Shown piece by piece: positions 50,711 through 60,393 of a stretch of DNA of 64,000 nt. The DNA lies in the NCBI RefSeq assembly GCF_017308015.1, contig NZ_JAFKFW010000024.1, positions 17,439 through 81,438 on the forward strand, written 5' to 3'. The notes below the pieces were generated by a model. That model did no database searches. It was not told the origin of the DNA and worked only from the letters and a program-made list of their open reading frames with translations. Source of the stretch: Allobosea sp. GTDB lineage: Bacteria > Pseudomonadota > Alphaproteobacteria > Rhizobiales > Beijerinckiaceae. Position 1 is the stretch's first letter; each line of letters begins with the position of its first letter. The translations under genes and the position numbers were made by a program.

Positions 50711-52510
50711 TCAGGCCGCATGGGCATAGGCCGCCGGCAGGCAGACGATGAAGCGGGCACCGAGGCGCTGCGCCTCGCCGTCCGGACCGATCGGCCCCAA
50801 CCGGTTCTCGGCCCGGATCGAGCCGCGATGCGCCTCGACGATCTGGCGCGAGATCGAGAGGCCGAGGCCGGAATTCTGGCCGAAGCCCTCGTTCGGCCGG
50901 TCAGTGTAGAAGCGCTCGAAAATTCGCTCCAAAGCGTGCGGCTCGATACCGGGCCCCTCGTCCTCGATGGTGACGAGGACGTCGTTGGCGACGCGCGAGA
51001 GCATGGCTTTCACCGGCTTGTCGGGCGGCGAGAAGGAGCGGGCATTGTCGATCAGATTGACCAAAACCTGGCCGATCCGGGAATCGTGGCCGAGCACGAG
51101 GAAGGCATCGTCACCCAGACGCTGACTGCGGCGGTCGCTGCCCAGTTCGATCTTCGGCTGGCCCTCGCGCCGCGTCTCGTTCTGGATCGTGACGACGGCG
51201 CCGAGCACCTGTGCGACATCGACCGGCGCGGAATCGTTGCGGGCGAGTTCGGCATCGAGCCGCGAGGCGTCGGAGATATCCGAGATCAGGCGGTCGAGCC
51301 GGCGGACATCATGCTGGATCACCGCCATGAGCCGGCCGCGGGCATCGTCCGTCTTGGCGCGCGGCAGGGTCTCGACGGCGCTGCGCAGCGAGGTCAGCGG
51401 GTTCTTCAGTTCATGGGCGACGTCTGCCGCGAAGCTCTCGATCGCCTCGATACGGCTGTAGAGCGCCTTGGTCATGTCGCGCAGCGTGCCGGACAAATGG
51501 CCGATCTCGTCATGCCGGCTGCTGAAATCCGGGATCTGCTCGCGCGACTTGACGCCGCGCCGCACGCGCTGGGCAGCATCGGCGAGCTTGCGGATCGGCT
51601 CGGCGATGGTTCCGGCGAGCAAAATCGAGAGCACGATCATCACGCCGGCTGCGACGGCGAAGACCTGAAAGATCGCGAAGCGCTCGGCGGCGATCACCGC
51701 GTCGATGTCTCCCCCTTGCGTGGAGAGCAGGAGCGCCCCCTTCACCGTGCGGAAGCGCTGCACGGGAACCGCGACGGAAACGATGGTCTGGCCGCGGGTG
51801 TTGACGCGCACGACGCTTGCCGGCGTTCCGTTCAGCGCGCGAGCGACTTCCGGATAGGATTTGCCGTTGGCATTCTCGAAATCGTCATAGGCCGGAACAT
51901 CGGCCTTACCGAGCCGGTTGCGGAGCATATTCCAGGTACGCTCCAGCAGCGGCGGCTCGTCGGGCTCGCCGACGCGGGGCAGGTCCAGGCGCAGCACGTC
52001 GCCGCGCGAATAGAGGCTGCGCGAGTCGATGGTGAGCATCCCGTCCTTGTCGTAGACCCGCGCGCGGGTCTTGGTCGGCGTCACCAGGCGGCGCAGCAGC
52101 GGAGCGACCTTCTCGGGATTGATCGAGAAATCGAGCGGGTCCTCGGCAATGCCGGCGCTCTCGCCGGCCTGGAGCTGCAGCAGCTTGTCAGGGTCGATGG
52201 TAATCGTGTCGATCTCGACCGTTGCGGAGGAGGCGATCGCCCCGGCGATGATCTCGCCCTGGGTCAGAAGGCTCTGGACGCGCGCCTCGATCAGCCCTTC
52301 GCGGAACTGGTTGAGATAGAGGAAACCGATCAGCAGCGCGACGAGCCCGCCGAGATTGAGGACGAGAATCCGCCGCGTCAGGCTCGAGGCGGCGCGCAGC
52401 GAGATCGCACGCGCCATACGCTTCCACCCGATGCCGATGCGGCGACGCAGCACGGCGCGCCAGCCGGCGGGCGGCGCGGGCGTTCTGGCCTCGTTGTCGA
52501 TGGTTGCCAT
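50711..52510 (-). CDS. chvG: Sensor histidine kinase ChvG (ExoS)
   Basis: The protein of about 599 residues has two TM helices (about 48-67 and 280-301) around a 210-residue periplasmic sensor. A HAMP region follows, then a HisKA domain with AADVAHELKNPLTSLRSAV (His366). The HATPase domain shows LVNLIDNARSFSP, DEGPGIE and GLGLSISRQIV. ChvG senses acidity and envelope state and phosphorylates ChvI. In Rhizobiales it is held off by periplasmic ExoR, which is not in this window. The ATG at 52510 is used; a GTG at 52540 is in frame. It sits 83 bp after chvI. Confidence 0.94.
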   Translation of the reverse strand: MATIDNEARTPAPPAGWRAVLRRRIGIGWKRMARAISLRAASSLTRRILVLNLGGLVALLIGFLYLNQFREGLIEARVQSLLTQGEIIAGAIASSATVEIDTITIDPDKLLQLQAGESAGIAEDPLDFSINPEKVAPLLRRLVTPTKTRARVYDKDGMLTIDSRSLYSRGDVLRLDLPRVGEPDEPPLLERTWNMLRNRLGKADVPAYDDFENANGKSYPEVARALNGTPASVVRVNTRGQTIVSVAVPVQRFRTVKGALLLSTQGGDIDAVIAAERFAIFQVFAVAAGVMIVLSILLAGTIAEPIRKLADAAQRVRRGVKSREQIPDFSSRHDEIGHLSGTLRDMTKALYSRIEAIESFAADVAHELKNPLTSLRSAVETLPRAKTDDARGRLMAVIQHDVRRLDRLISDISDASRLDAELARNDSAPVDVAQVLGAVVTIQNETRREGQPKIELGSDRRSQRLGDDAFLVLGHDSRIGQVLVNLIDNARSFSPPDKPVKAMLSRVANDVLVTIEDEGPGIEPHALERIFERFYTDRPNEGFGQNSGLGLSISRQIVEAHRGSIRAENRLGPIGPDGEAQRLGARFIVCLPAAYAHAA

Positions 52511-52593
52511 GGCTGCGGCTTGCTTCCCGCTCGGAATCACGGCTGCAGCGAATCCGCCGCGCGCCAGCCTTCCTCATATCGGATTTCTTGGCC

Positions 52594-53295
52594 TCAGACT
52601 TCCTTGAAGCGATAGCCCACGCCGTAGAGCGTCTCGATCATGTCGAACTCGGCATCGACCTGATTGAACTTCTTGCGCAGGCGCTTGATGTGGCTGTCGA
52701 TTGTGCGGTCGTCGACATAGACCTCGTCATCATAGGCGGCGTCCATCAGGGCGTTGCGGCTCTTCACCACGCCCGGGCGCTGCGCCAGCGACTGCAGGAT
52801 CAGGAACTCGGTGACGGTCAGCGTCACCGGCTCGCCGCGCCAGGTGCAGGTATGGCGCTCGGGGTCCATGCGCAGCAGGCCGCGCTCCAGCGCCTTGGCA
52901 TCCTCTGCACGGGGAGGGGCAGTCGTATCCTTGGCACCAGCGCGGCGCAGGATCGCCTTGACGCGCTCGACCAGCAGCCGCTGCGAGAACGGCTTCCGGA
53001 TGAAGTCGTCGGCACCCATCTTCAGGCCGAAAAGCTCGTCGATCTCCTCGTCCTTGGAGGTGAGGAAGATCACGGGCAAGTCCGATTTCTGGCGCAGCCG
53101 CCGCAGCAGCTCCATGCCGTCCATGCGCGGCATCTTGATGTCGAAGATCGCGAGGTCCGGCGGGTTCTGCTTCAGACCGTCGAGGGCCGAAGCACCGTCC
53201 GTATAGGTCATGATGCGATAGCCCTCGGCCTCGAGGGCGATCGAAACCGATGTCAGGATGTTGCGGTCGTCGTCGACCAGCGCAATCGTTGGCAT
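52594..53295 (-). CDS. chvI: Response regulator ChvI, OmpR family
   Basis: The 233-residue regulator has a receiver domain with the acidic pocket (Asp8-Asp10), phospho-acceptor Asp52 in [12 protein letters not shown] and [10 protein letters not shown]. The winged-helix DNA-binding domain contains [17 protein letters not shown] and [16 protein letters not shown]. These sequences are nearly those of ChvI. It controls envelope, motility and acid response genes. The start at 53295 ([10 protein letters not shown]) is the family start. It is the first gene of the chvI-chvG-hprK-EIIA-ptsH-DUF2283 series. Confidence 0.95.
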   Translation of the reverse strand: MPTIALVDDDRNILTSVSIALEAEGYRIMTYTDGASALDGLKQNPPDLAIFDIKMPRMDGMELLRRLRQKSDLPVIFLTSKDEEIDELFGLKMGADDFIRKPFSQRLLVERVKAILRRAGAKDTTAPPRAEDAKALERGLLRMDPERHTCTWRGEPVTLTVTEFLILQSLAQRPGVVKSRNALMDAAYDDEVYVDDRTIDSHIKRLRKKFNQVDAEFDMIETLYGVGYRFKEV

Positions 53296-53436
53296 AAGGC
53301 TTTCGTCTCTTGTTCTCGTTGCAATACGGGGTTCCCCTCCCGCGCGAGAGGGGCCAAAGCATGGCGGCAATCTAGCCGGGGCGTGGCGATTTGCCTATGT
53401 CCCCGTATCACAAGCCGGAAATCGCAGGGAGGTTCC

Positions 53437-54198
53437 ATGGTCAAGGCCGCCAAAGACGTGATCCAGCCGATGGACGAGGCGGTCCGCCTGGAGGCCCGGA
53501 GCCTGCTGCGTGAGGCGCGCTCCGCCGCGCTCGCCACGCTCGGCCCTGACGGCCACCCTTCCGCGAGCCTCGTCGGACTCGCCACCGACATCGGCGGCAC
53601 GCCGGTGATCCTGATCTCGGGGCTGGCCGGCCACACCGCCAATATCGCCAGCGATCCGCGCGCCTCGCTCCTGATTTCACCGGGCGGCAAGGGCGACCCG
53701 CTCGCCCATGCACGGATCACGCTGAAGGTCCACGCCCGCGCGATCGAACGCGAGAGCGACGAGGGCGCTCGCATCCGTCGGCGCTATCTCGCGCGCCAGC
53801 CGAAATCGGCGCTCTATGCCGATTTTCCGGATTTCAGCTTCTTCGCCCTCGATATCGAGGGCGCGAGCCTCAATGGCGGCTTCGCGCGCGCCTTCGCGCC
53901 GACGCCTGCGGATCTGATGAGCGATCCCGCCCATGCTGCCGCACTTGCAGACGTGGAAGCCGGCGCCGTCGCTCATCTGAACGAGGACCATGCCGAGGCG
54001 ATCGTTCTCTACGCGACGCGGCTGCTCGGAGCGAAGGCCGGCGACTGGCGCGCCGTCGGGCTCGACCCGGACGGGCTCGACATGGCGCTCGGCAGTGCAA
54101 CGCTGCGCCTGCCGTTCCCAGCCTCCGTAGATGGCCCCGGCGGCCTCAGGCGCGTTCTGGCGGAACTTGCCACGAAAGCGCGCGCCCAGGCGGCGTGA
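53437..54198 (+). CDS. HugZ-like pyridoxamine-5'-phosphate-oxidase-fold protein
   Basis: The 253-residue protein has a split-barrel flavin or heme-binding domain (ARSLLREARSAALATLGPDG, then GTPVILISGLAGHTANIASD). A C-terminal DUF2470 domain contains AVAHLNEDHAEAIVLYATRL. This two-domain form is that of HugZ/HutZ proteins, some of which degrade heme. Heme activity is not shown by the sequence here. AGGGAGG precedes the ATG. It diverges from chvI across 141 bp and is followed by a terminator. Confidence 0.87.
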   Translation: MVKAAKDVIQPMDEAVRLEARSLLREARSAALATLGPDGHPSASLVGLATDIGGTPVILISGLAGHTANIASDPRASLLISPGGKGDPLAHARITLKVHARAIERESDEGARIRRRYLARQPKSALYADFPDFSFFALDIEGASLNGGFARAFAPTPADLMSDPAHAAALADVEAGAVAHLNEDHAEAIVLYATRLLGAKAGDWRAVGLDPDGLDMALGSATLRLPFPASVDGPGGLRRVLAELATKARAQAA

Positions 54199-54278
54199 CG
54201 CCCCGAAAATCGCCTTGGAAACAGAACGGTCGCGGGAACGCGCGGCCATTTACCACAGGTTGAAATTCAATCGATTTA

Positions 54279-54308
54279 GAAAAGCCCGCCACGAGGTCGG
54301 GCCTTTTC
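54279..54308 (+). terminator. Terminator after the HugZ-like gene
   Basis: The stem GCCCG-N9-CGGGC is flanked by AAAA and CTTTTC, about 80 bp past the stop codon. It separates this gene from pckA. Confidence 0.75.
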
Positions 54309-54452
54309 AATGACTTGAGCGAAGGGCCGCGTCGCCTTAAAGACCTTGGTGGCCTCAAGGCCTCACCTTCGACGCCCGGGCCCTGCCACCGGCCCGTGCG
54401 CATTCGTGAAGACAACGGTTCGCCAGAGCATGGCGGCCACCGGAGGAATTCA

Positions 54453-56063
54453 GTGGACAATATCGGTCAGTTCAACGCCGCCCAAGGCGCCGAGGGCTTC
54501 GGCTTCCGCAAGCTGAAGGCCGTGCACTGGAATCTGGAAGCGCCACAGCTCTATGAGGAGTCGCTGCACCGGGGCGAATCCCGGCTCGCCCGCGGCGGCG
54601 CACTCTGCGCCGATACCGGCAGCCATACCGGCCGTTCGCCCAAGGACAAGTTCACGGTGCGCGATGCGCTGACCGAGAACACGGTCTGGTGGGAGAACAA
54701 TCAGGCGATGAGCCCTGAGCATTTCGAGACGCTGCTCGGCGACTTCCTGAAGCATGCCGAGGGCAGGGAACTGTTCGCGCAGGACCTCTATGGCGGCGCC
54801 GATCCCGTCCACCGCGTCAAGGCCCGCGTCTTCACCGAGATGGCCTGGCACTCGCTCTTCATCCGCAACCTGCTGATCCGCCCGCCGCGCGACGAGATCG
54901 ACGCCTATGTGCCGGAGATGACGATCGTCGATCTGCCGAGCTTCAAGGCCGATCCGAAGCGCCATGGCTGCCGCAGCGAGACCGTCGTCGCGATCGACTT
55001 CACCCGCAAGATCGTGCTGATCGGCGGCTCGGCCTATGCCGGCGAGATGAAGAAATCGGTCTTCACCTATCTGAACTACGTCCTGCCGACCAAGGGCGTC
55101 GTGCCGATGCACTGCTCGGCCAATGTCGGTTCCAAGGACGATTCCGCGATTTTCTTCGGCCTGTCCGGCACCGGCAAGACCACGCTTTCGGCCGATCCCG
55201 AGCGCACCCTGATCGGCGACGACGAGCATGGCTGGTCGAAGGACGGCATCTTCAATTTCGAGGGCGGCTGCTACGCCAAGACCATCCGCCTCTCGGCCGA
55301 GGCCGAGCCGATGATCCACGCGGCCTCGCTGCGCTTCGGCACGGTTCTCGAGAACATCGTCATGGACCCGCTGACGCGCGAGGTCGATTTCGACGACCAG
55401 AGCAAGACCGAGAACACCCGCTCGGCCTATCCGCTCGACTTCATCCCGAACGCCTCGCGCACCGGCCGCGCCGGCATCCCGAAGAACATCGTGATGCTGA
55501 CCGCCGATGCCTTCGGCGTGATGCCACCGATCGCCAAGCTGACCCCGGCCGAGGCGATGTACCACTTCCTCTCCGGCTACACCGCCAAGGTCGCCGGCAC
55601 CGAGCGCGGGCTGACCGGCGTCGAGCCCGAATTCTCGACCTGCTTCGGCTCGCCCTTCCTGCCGCGGCACCCTTCGGAATACGCCAACCTGCTGCGCGAC
55701 TTCATCGCCAAGCACCATGTCGATTGCTGGCTGGTGAACACCGGCTGGACCGGCGGCAAATACGGCACCGGTCGGCGCATGCCGATCCGCGTCACCCGCC
55801 GCCTGCTCTCGTCCGCGCTGGACGGCTCGCTCAACCGCGCCGATTTCCGCCGCGACCCCTATTTTGGCTTTGCGGTGCCGAGCTCGGTGCCCGGCGTCGA
55901 ACCGCATATCCTCTATCCCGTGAAGACCTGGGCCGATAAGGCCGCTTTCGCCGAGACCGCGAAGAATCTCGTCGGCATGTTCGCCAAGAACTTCGCCAAG
56001 TTCGAGGACCATGTCGACGACGCCGTGAAGGCGGCCGCCCCGACGAATTCGCTCGCGGCCTGA
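54453..56063 (+). CDS. pckA: Phosphoenolpyruvate carboxykinase (ATP)
   Basis: The 536-residue enzyme converts oxaloacetate and ATP to PEP and CO2, the entry to gluconeogenesis. Visible blocks are [14 protein letters not shown], the Mn site MHCSANVG, the kinase loop [13 protein letters not shown] (P-loop 236-243) and LIGDDEHGW. The start is a GTG at 54453 behind an ideal GGAGGAATT ribosome site. The frame is open upstream to 54315 but non-homologous. It lies next to chvI/chvG, as in Agrobacterium and Sinorhizobium, where ChvI-linked control of pckA has been reported. Confidence 0.97.
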   Translation: MDNIGQFNAAQGAEGFGFRKLKAVHWNLEAPQLYEESLHRGESRLARGGALCADTGSHTGRSPKDKFTVRDALTENTVWWENNQAMSPEHFETLLGDFLKHAEGRELFAQDLYGGADPVHRVKARVFTEMAWHSLFIRNLLIRPPRDEIDAYVPEMTIVDLPSFKADPKRHGCRSETVVAIDFTRKIVLIGGSAYAGEMKKSVFTYLNYVLPTKGVVPMHCSANVGSKDDSAIFFGLSGTGKTTLSADPERTLIGDDEHGWSKDGIFNFEGGCYAKTIRLSAEAEPMIHAASLRFGTVLENIVMDPLTREVDFDDQSKTENTRSAYPLDFIPNASRTGRAGIPKNIVMLTADAFGVMPPIAKLTPAEAMYHFLSGYTAKVAGTERGLTGVEPEFSTCFGSPFLPRHPSEYANLLRDFIAKHHVDCWLVNTGWTGGKYGTGRRMPIRVTRRLLSSALDGSLNRADFRRDPYFGFAVPSSVPGVEPHILYPVKTWADKAAFAETAKNLVGMFAKNFAKFEDHVDDAVKAAAPTNSLAA

Positions 56064-56099
56064 GACCAAGCCGTTCGGATCGTGCTACGAGAGGCGGCC

Positions 56100-57110
56100 A
56101 TGAGCCGCCTCTTTTTTATCGTGCTGAAGCTTGTCCTGACCCTCGTCATTCTCGGCGCCGCCATCTGGGGCGCGGGCTTCCTGCTGTTTCGCCTGTCCGG
56201 CGTGATCGCCGTCATCGGCGCGGCCGGCTTCGGCATCGCGGCACTGGCCGGGCTCGTCGGCATCTGGACCGGCGACGCGCGCCTGTCGCTTGGCTTCGCA
56301 ACCGTCTTTATCGGCCTGCTCGGTTGGTGGAGCAGCTTCCAGCCTTCGCATGACCGCGACTGGATTCCCGAGCTCGCGAAGCTGCCGAGCATCGCGCGCG
56401 AGGGCGAAGCGCTGACCGTCACCAACCTGCGCGATTTCCGCTGGCGCACGGAGGAGGATTACGACCAGCGCTGGGAGACGCGGCGCTACAATCTCGCGGC
56501 GATCACCGGCGCCGACGTCTTCCTGACCTACTGGTCGGGCGAGGCGATCGCACATCTGCTCGTCAGCTTCACCTTCTCCGACTCGGTCCCGCTGACCTTT
56601 TCAATCGAGGTCCGGCGCGAGAAGGGCGAGGAGTGGTCGGCTCTGGCCGGCTTCTTCCGCAGCTACGAGATGGCCTATGTCGCCGCCGACGAGCGCGACA
56701 TCGTCGGCTTGCGCACCCATGCGCGGCGCGAAGACGCCCGGCTTTTCCGCCTCAGCGCCTCGGCCACACAGGCCCGCGATCTGCTCGTCGCCTATATCGC
56801 CGACATCAACGACCTCGCCGCGAAGCCGCGCTGGTACAATACGCTGACGACCAATTGCACGACGGTGGTCTACCACCTCGTCTCCAGCGTCGCGCCGGGC
56901 TGGAAGTTCTCGCTGCCGCTCGATCCGCGCGTGCTGCTCTCGGGCTATCTGCCGGGATATCTCCAGCAGATCGGCGCGATCCGGCAGGATATCCCGCTGG
57001 AAGAGCTCGTCCGGGCCGCCCGCATCGGCGACCACGCGCGCACGCTCTCGCTGGATGATCCCCGGTTCTCGGCGAAGATCCGGGAGGGCGTGCCGACCGG
57101 GCGGCCCTGA
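56100..57110 (+). CDS. DUF4105 family membrane-anchored protein
   Basis: The 336-residue protein has three hydrophobic segments in the first 85 residues (MSRLFFIVLKLVLTLVILGA, then VIAVIGAAGFGIAALAGLVG, then SLGFATVFIGLLGWW). A DUF4105 domain follows, with VFLTYWSGEAIAHLLVSF, FSIEVRREKGEEW and WYNTLTTNCTTVVYHLV. The last block holds a conserved Asn-Cys pair that suggests a cysteine-peptidase-like (NlpC/P60-type) fold on the periplasmic side. Function is not established. GAGAGG precedes the ATG, 36 bp after pckA. Confidence 0.85.
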   Translation: MSRLFFIVLKLVLTLVILGAAIWGAGFLLFRLSGVIAVIGAAGFGIAALAGLVGIWTGDARLSLGFATVFIGLLGWWSSFQPSHDRDWIPELAKLPSIAREGEALTVTNLRDFRWRTEEDYDQRWETRRYNLAAITGADVFLTYWSGEAIAHLLVSFTFSDSVPLTFSIEVRREKGEEWSALAGFFRSYEMAYVAADERDIVGLRTHARREDARLFRLSASATQARDLLVAYIADINDLAAKPRWYNTLTTNCTTVVYHLVSSVAPGWKFSLPLDPRVLLSGYLPGYLQQIGAIRQDIPLEELVRAARIGDHARTLSLDDPRFSAKIREGVPTGRP

Positions 57111-57119
57111 CACCCCGCT

Positions 57120-58544
57120 TTACCGGAAGAACAGCAAGGTCTGCAGCACGAAGAGCGGGATCAGGATCGCGCCGGACCAGAGCATGTAACCGAAGAAGCT
57201 CGGCATCTTCACCTTCCGGTCCTTGGCGATGGCGTAGACCATGAAGTTCGGAGCGTTGCCGATATAGCTGTTCGCGCCCATGAACACCGCGCCGGCCGAG
57301 ATCGCCGCCAAAGTCAGGGCGCCAGTCGTCATCAACGCCCCGGGATCGCCGCCCGCGAGCTCGAAGAAGACGAGATAGGTCGGCGCGTTGTCGAGGAAGG
57401 AGGAAAGCAGGCCGGTCAGCCAGAAATAGGCGGTGGTGTTGGCGCTGCCATCCGCATGGGTGACAAGCCCGACCAGCGGCGCGAAAGCGCCGCCCTTGCC
57501 AGCCTGCAGCATCGCCAGAACCGGGATGATGCAGATGAAGATGCCCGCGAAGAGCTTGGCAACCTCCTTGATCGGGCCCCAGGAGAATTCGTTGCCGGCA
57601 CGGACCGGACGGGGCGTGAGCTTCAGCGAGAGGCCGGCAAGAACGAGCAGGACCACGTCGCGCAGCAGGTTCTGACCCTCGACGGGAACGCCGTGGAGGG
57701 AAAAGGCGACGCCCGGCTTCCAGTTCGCCGACATCAGGATCGCGGCGATGACGCCGGCGAGCAGCAGGATGTTGATCTTGCCCCAGAGCTTGATGGCGCG
57801 GTCCGGTGTCGGGTCCTTGAGTTTCGGCGCGCCCTCCTCCTTGCGGAAGAAGTGGCTGTCGAGCGCGTAGAACAGCGCCAGCAGCGCCACGACCGCGAAA
57901 GCCGTCTCCGGCAGCAGATGCGTCGTGGTCCAGAAGAAGTCGACGCCGCGCAGGAAGCCGAGGAAGAGCGGGGGGTCTCCGAGCGGGGTCAGCGAACCGC
58001 CGATATTCGAGACCAGAAAGATGAAGAAGACGACGACATGGACGTTGAAGCGCCTGTCGTCATTCGCGCGCAGGACCGGCCGGATCATGATGATCGAGGC
58101 GCCGGTCGTGCCGACGAAGCTCGCCAGCACCGTCCCGATCGCCAGCAGCACCGTATTGGTCGCCGGCGTGCCGCGCAGGTTGCCCGAAATCAGGATGCCG
58201 CCCGCGATGGTGAAGAGCGCGAAGAGCAGGATGATGAAGGGGATATAGTCGAGCAGCGCCGTATGCAGCAGCGCGCCCAGCGCCGGATCGATGCCGCGCA
58301 GCAGGACGAGCGGCACCAGCGTCAACGCGGCCCAGAAGGCCGCGAACTTGCCGTAATGGTGTTCCCAGAGATGCGGGAACAGCACCGGCCCGAGCGCGAT
58401 CGACAGCAGCATGCCGGCGAAGGGCAGGGCCCAGCCGGCACCCATGCTCGTTCCGCCGATATCGCCCGCCGCCCAGGCGGTGCCGGGCAGCGCCACGAGC
58501 GCGAGCGATGCCATTCCCATCAGCCTGCCGGCGTGGCTCCCCAT
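57120..58544 (-). CDS. NhaD/ArsB-like sodium:proton antiporter or anion transporter
   Basis: The 474-residue protein has an N-terminal signal-like segment (ending about residue 26) and about eleven further TM helices of the ion transporter superfamily. Landmarks are FLVSNIGGSLTPLGDPPLFL, GLLSSFLDNAPTYLVFFELA and GANSYIGNAPNFMVYAIAK, which recall the paired Asn/Asp-containing hairpins of NhaD and citrate transporters. It lies only 13 bp after the TRAP large subunit, so the three genes likely form one operon. Cation exchange or organic anion uptake are both possible. Confidence 0.83.
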   Translation of the reverse strand: MGSHAGRLMGMASLALVALPGTAWAAGDIGGTSMGAGWALPFAGMLLSIALGPVLFPHLWEHHYGKFAAFWAALTLVPLVLLRGIDPALGALLHTALLDYIPFIILLFALFTIAGGILISGNLRGTPATNTVLLAIGTVLASFVGTTGASIIMIRPVLRANDDRRFNVHVVVFFIFLVSNIGGSLTPLGDPPLFLGFLRGVDFFWTTTHLLPETAFAVVALLALFYALDSHFFRKEEGAPKLKDPTPDRAIKLWGKINILLLAGVIAAILMSANWKPGVAFSLHGVPVEGQNLLRDVVLLVLAGLSLKLTPRPVRAGNEFSWGPIKEVAKLFAGIFICIIPVLAMLQAGKGGAFAPLVGLVTHADGSANTTAYFWLTGLLSSFLDNAPTYLVFFELAGGDPGALMTTGALTLAAISAGAVFMGANSYIGNAPNFMVYAIAKDRKVKMPSFFGYMLWSGAILIPLFVLQTLLFFR

Positions 58545-58557
58545 GACTGCGCCTGCC

Positions 58558-60393
58558 CTATGGCTTGGGCGGCACGCCGATGACCGGCGGCGCGTTGAGG
58601 TCGAAGCCGCCGGGCAAGCCCGTGCCGCCGAGGCCAGGAATCTGGATCGAGTCGAACTGCTTGTCGATCGCCTTCTGGTCGAGCTGCACGGCGGATGCCT
58701 TGTAGTGCATCACCATGCCGGGGAAGATCACCACGAGCGCGACCATGATGCACTGGATCACCACGAAGGGCACCGCGCCCCAGTAGATCTGACCGGTGGT
58801 GACCGGCTCCATCATCCGGCCGGTGACGCGATCCTTGTAGGGGTTCTTCGGCGCGACGGAGCGCAGGAAGAACAGCGCGAAGCCGAAGGGCGGATGCATG
58901 AACGAGGTCTGCATGTTCACGCCGAGAATGACGCCGAACCAGATCAGGTCGATTCCCAGCTTCTCCGCGGCCGGTCCGAGCAGCGGCACGACGATGAAGG
59001 CCAGCTCGAAGAAGTCGAGGAAGAAGGCGAGCAGGAAGACCATCACGTTGACGACGATCAGGAAGCCCGTCGCGCCGCCGGGCAGCCCGACCAGAAGATG
59101 CTCGACCCAGAGATGGCCGTTGACGCCGTAGAAGGTCAGCGAGAAGACACGCGCGCCGACCAGGATGAAGAGCACGAAGGCCGAGAGCTTGGCCGTCGAT
59201 TCCGTCGCCTGCTTGAGCAGTTCGAAGGTCATGCGCTTCTTGCCGTAGGCGAGCAGGATCGCGCCGGCGGCGCCCATCGCACCACCTTCCGTCGGCGTGG
59301 CGACGCCGATGAAGATCGTGCCGAGCACCAGGAAGATCAGCGCCAGCGGCGGCACCATCACGAAGATCACCTGCTCGGTCATCCGCGAGAGCAGGCCGAG
59401 ACCGAACAGCTTGTTGATCAGCGCGATGACGAAGGCGATCGCCACCATCAGCGACATCGTCAGCACCACGAAATCTGCACCCGCCGTCAGCTTGGTGAAG
59501 AGCTTCATATAGCCATAGGCCAGCACCAGCGAGATCAGCGCGACGACCAGCAGCGAGAAGCGCCGCGTCTGGCCGTCGGCATCGCGCAGGGTCTGCGCCT
59601 CCGGCGGCAGACCTGGAGCACGGGCCGGCCAGATGATCGTGACGAGGAAGACGTAGCCGGCATACATCGCCGAGAGCACGAGGCCCGGGATGAACGCGCC
59701 CTCGTACATGTCGCCGACCGAGCGGCCGAGCTGGTCGGCGAGCACGATCAGGACGAGCGAGGGCGGGATGATCTGGGCAAGCGTGCCCGAGGCCGCGATG
59801 ACGCCGGAGGCAAGGCGCCGGTCATAGCCGTAGCGCAGCATGATCGGCAGCGAGATCAGGCCCATCGAGATGACGGAGGCCGCGACGACGCCGGTGGTCG
59901 CGGCGAGCAGCGCCCCGACGAAGATCACCGCATAGGCGAGGCCGCCGCGGATCGGCCCGAAAAGCTGACCGATGGTGTCGAGCAGGTCCTCGGCCATGCC
60001 GGAACGCTCGAGGATGAGGCCCATGAAGGTGAAGAACGGCACCGCCAGCAGCACATCGTTGTTCATCGTGCCGTAGATGCGTTCCGGCAGGGCCTGCAGG
60101 AAGTTCTCCTGGAACAGGCCGAGCTCGATGCCGATCAGCGCGAAGAGCAGGCCGTTGGCGGCGAGCGCGAAGGCGACGGGATAGCCGAGCAGCAGGAAGA
60201 CGACGAGCGCCGCGAACATCACCGGCGCCATGTTGACGCGCAGGAAGTCCCCGACACCGCCGCCCGCCGCGAAGGCGTCGCCGGTATGGAGGCCGAAGAA
60301 GGCGAGAACGGTCAGCGCGAGCAGCAGGCCGGCGACGCGCGGGAGGCGATGAGCGTGCATGGGACGGTTCCGGACGTCTTGCGGGCCGCTCAC
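58558..60393 (-). CDS. dctM: TRAP transporter large permease subunit DctM
   Basis: The protein of about 611 residues has at least twelve TM helices. It shows DctM landmarks: MNNDVLLAVPFFTFMGLILE, GALLAATTGVVAASVISMG, ASGTLAQIIPPSLVLIVLAD and GVATPTEGGAMGAAGAI. This is longer than the usual 430 residues. The extra part is a central insertion between the two halves (about 260-340) and a soluble C-terminus. The start is probably the GTG at 60393, which overlaps the dctQ stop. It imports carboxylates with sodium, but no periplasmic binding protein gene is adjacent. Confidence 0.88.
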   Translation of the reverse strand: MSGPQDVRNRPMHAHRLPRVAGLLLALTVLAFFGLHTGDAFAAGGGVGDFLRVNMAPVMFAALVVFLLLGYPVAFALAANGLLFALIGIELGLFQENFLQALPERIYGTMNNDVLLAVPFFTFMGLILERSGMAEDLLDTIGQLFGPIRGGLAYAVIFVGALLAATTGVVAASVISMGLISLPIMLRYGYDRRLASGVIAASGTLAQIIPPSLVLIVLADQLGRSVGDMYEGAFIPGLVLSAMYAGYVFLVTIIWPARAPGLPPEAQTLRDADGQTRRFSLLVVALISLVLAYGYMKLFTKLTAGADFVVLTMSLMVAIAFVIALINKLFGLGLLSRMTEQVIFVMVPPLALIFLVLGTIFIGVATPTEGGAMGAAGAILLAYGKKRMTFELLKQATESTAKLSAFVLFILVGARVFSLTFYGVNGHLWVEHLLVGLPGGATGFLIVVNVMVFLLAFFLDFFELAFIVVPLLGPAAEKLGIDLIWFGVILGVNMQTSFMHPPFGFALFFLRSVAPKNPYKDRVTGRMMEPVTTGQIYWGAVPFVVIQCIMVALVVIFPGMVMHYKASAVQLDQKAIDKQFDSIQIPGLGGTGLPGGFDLNAPPVIGVPPKP

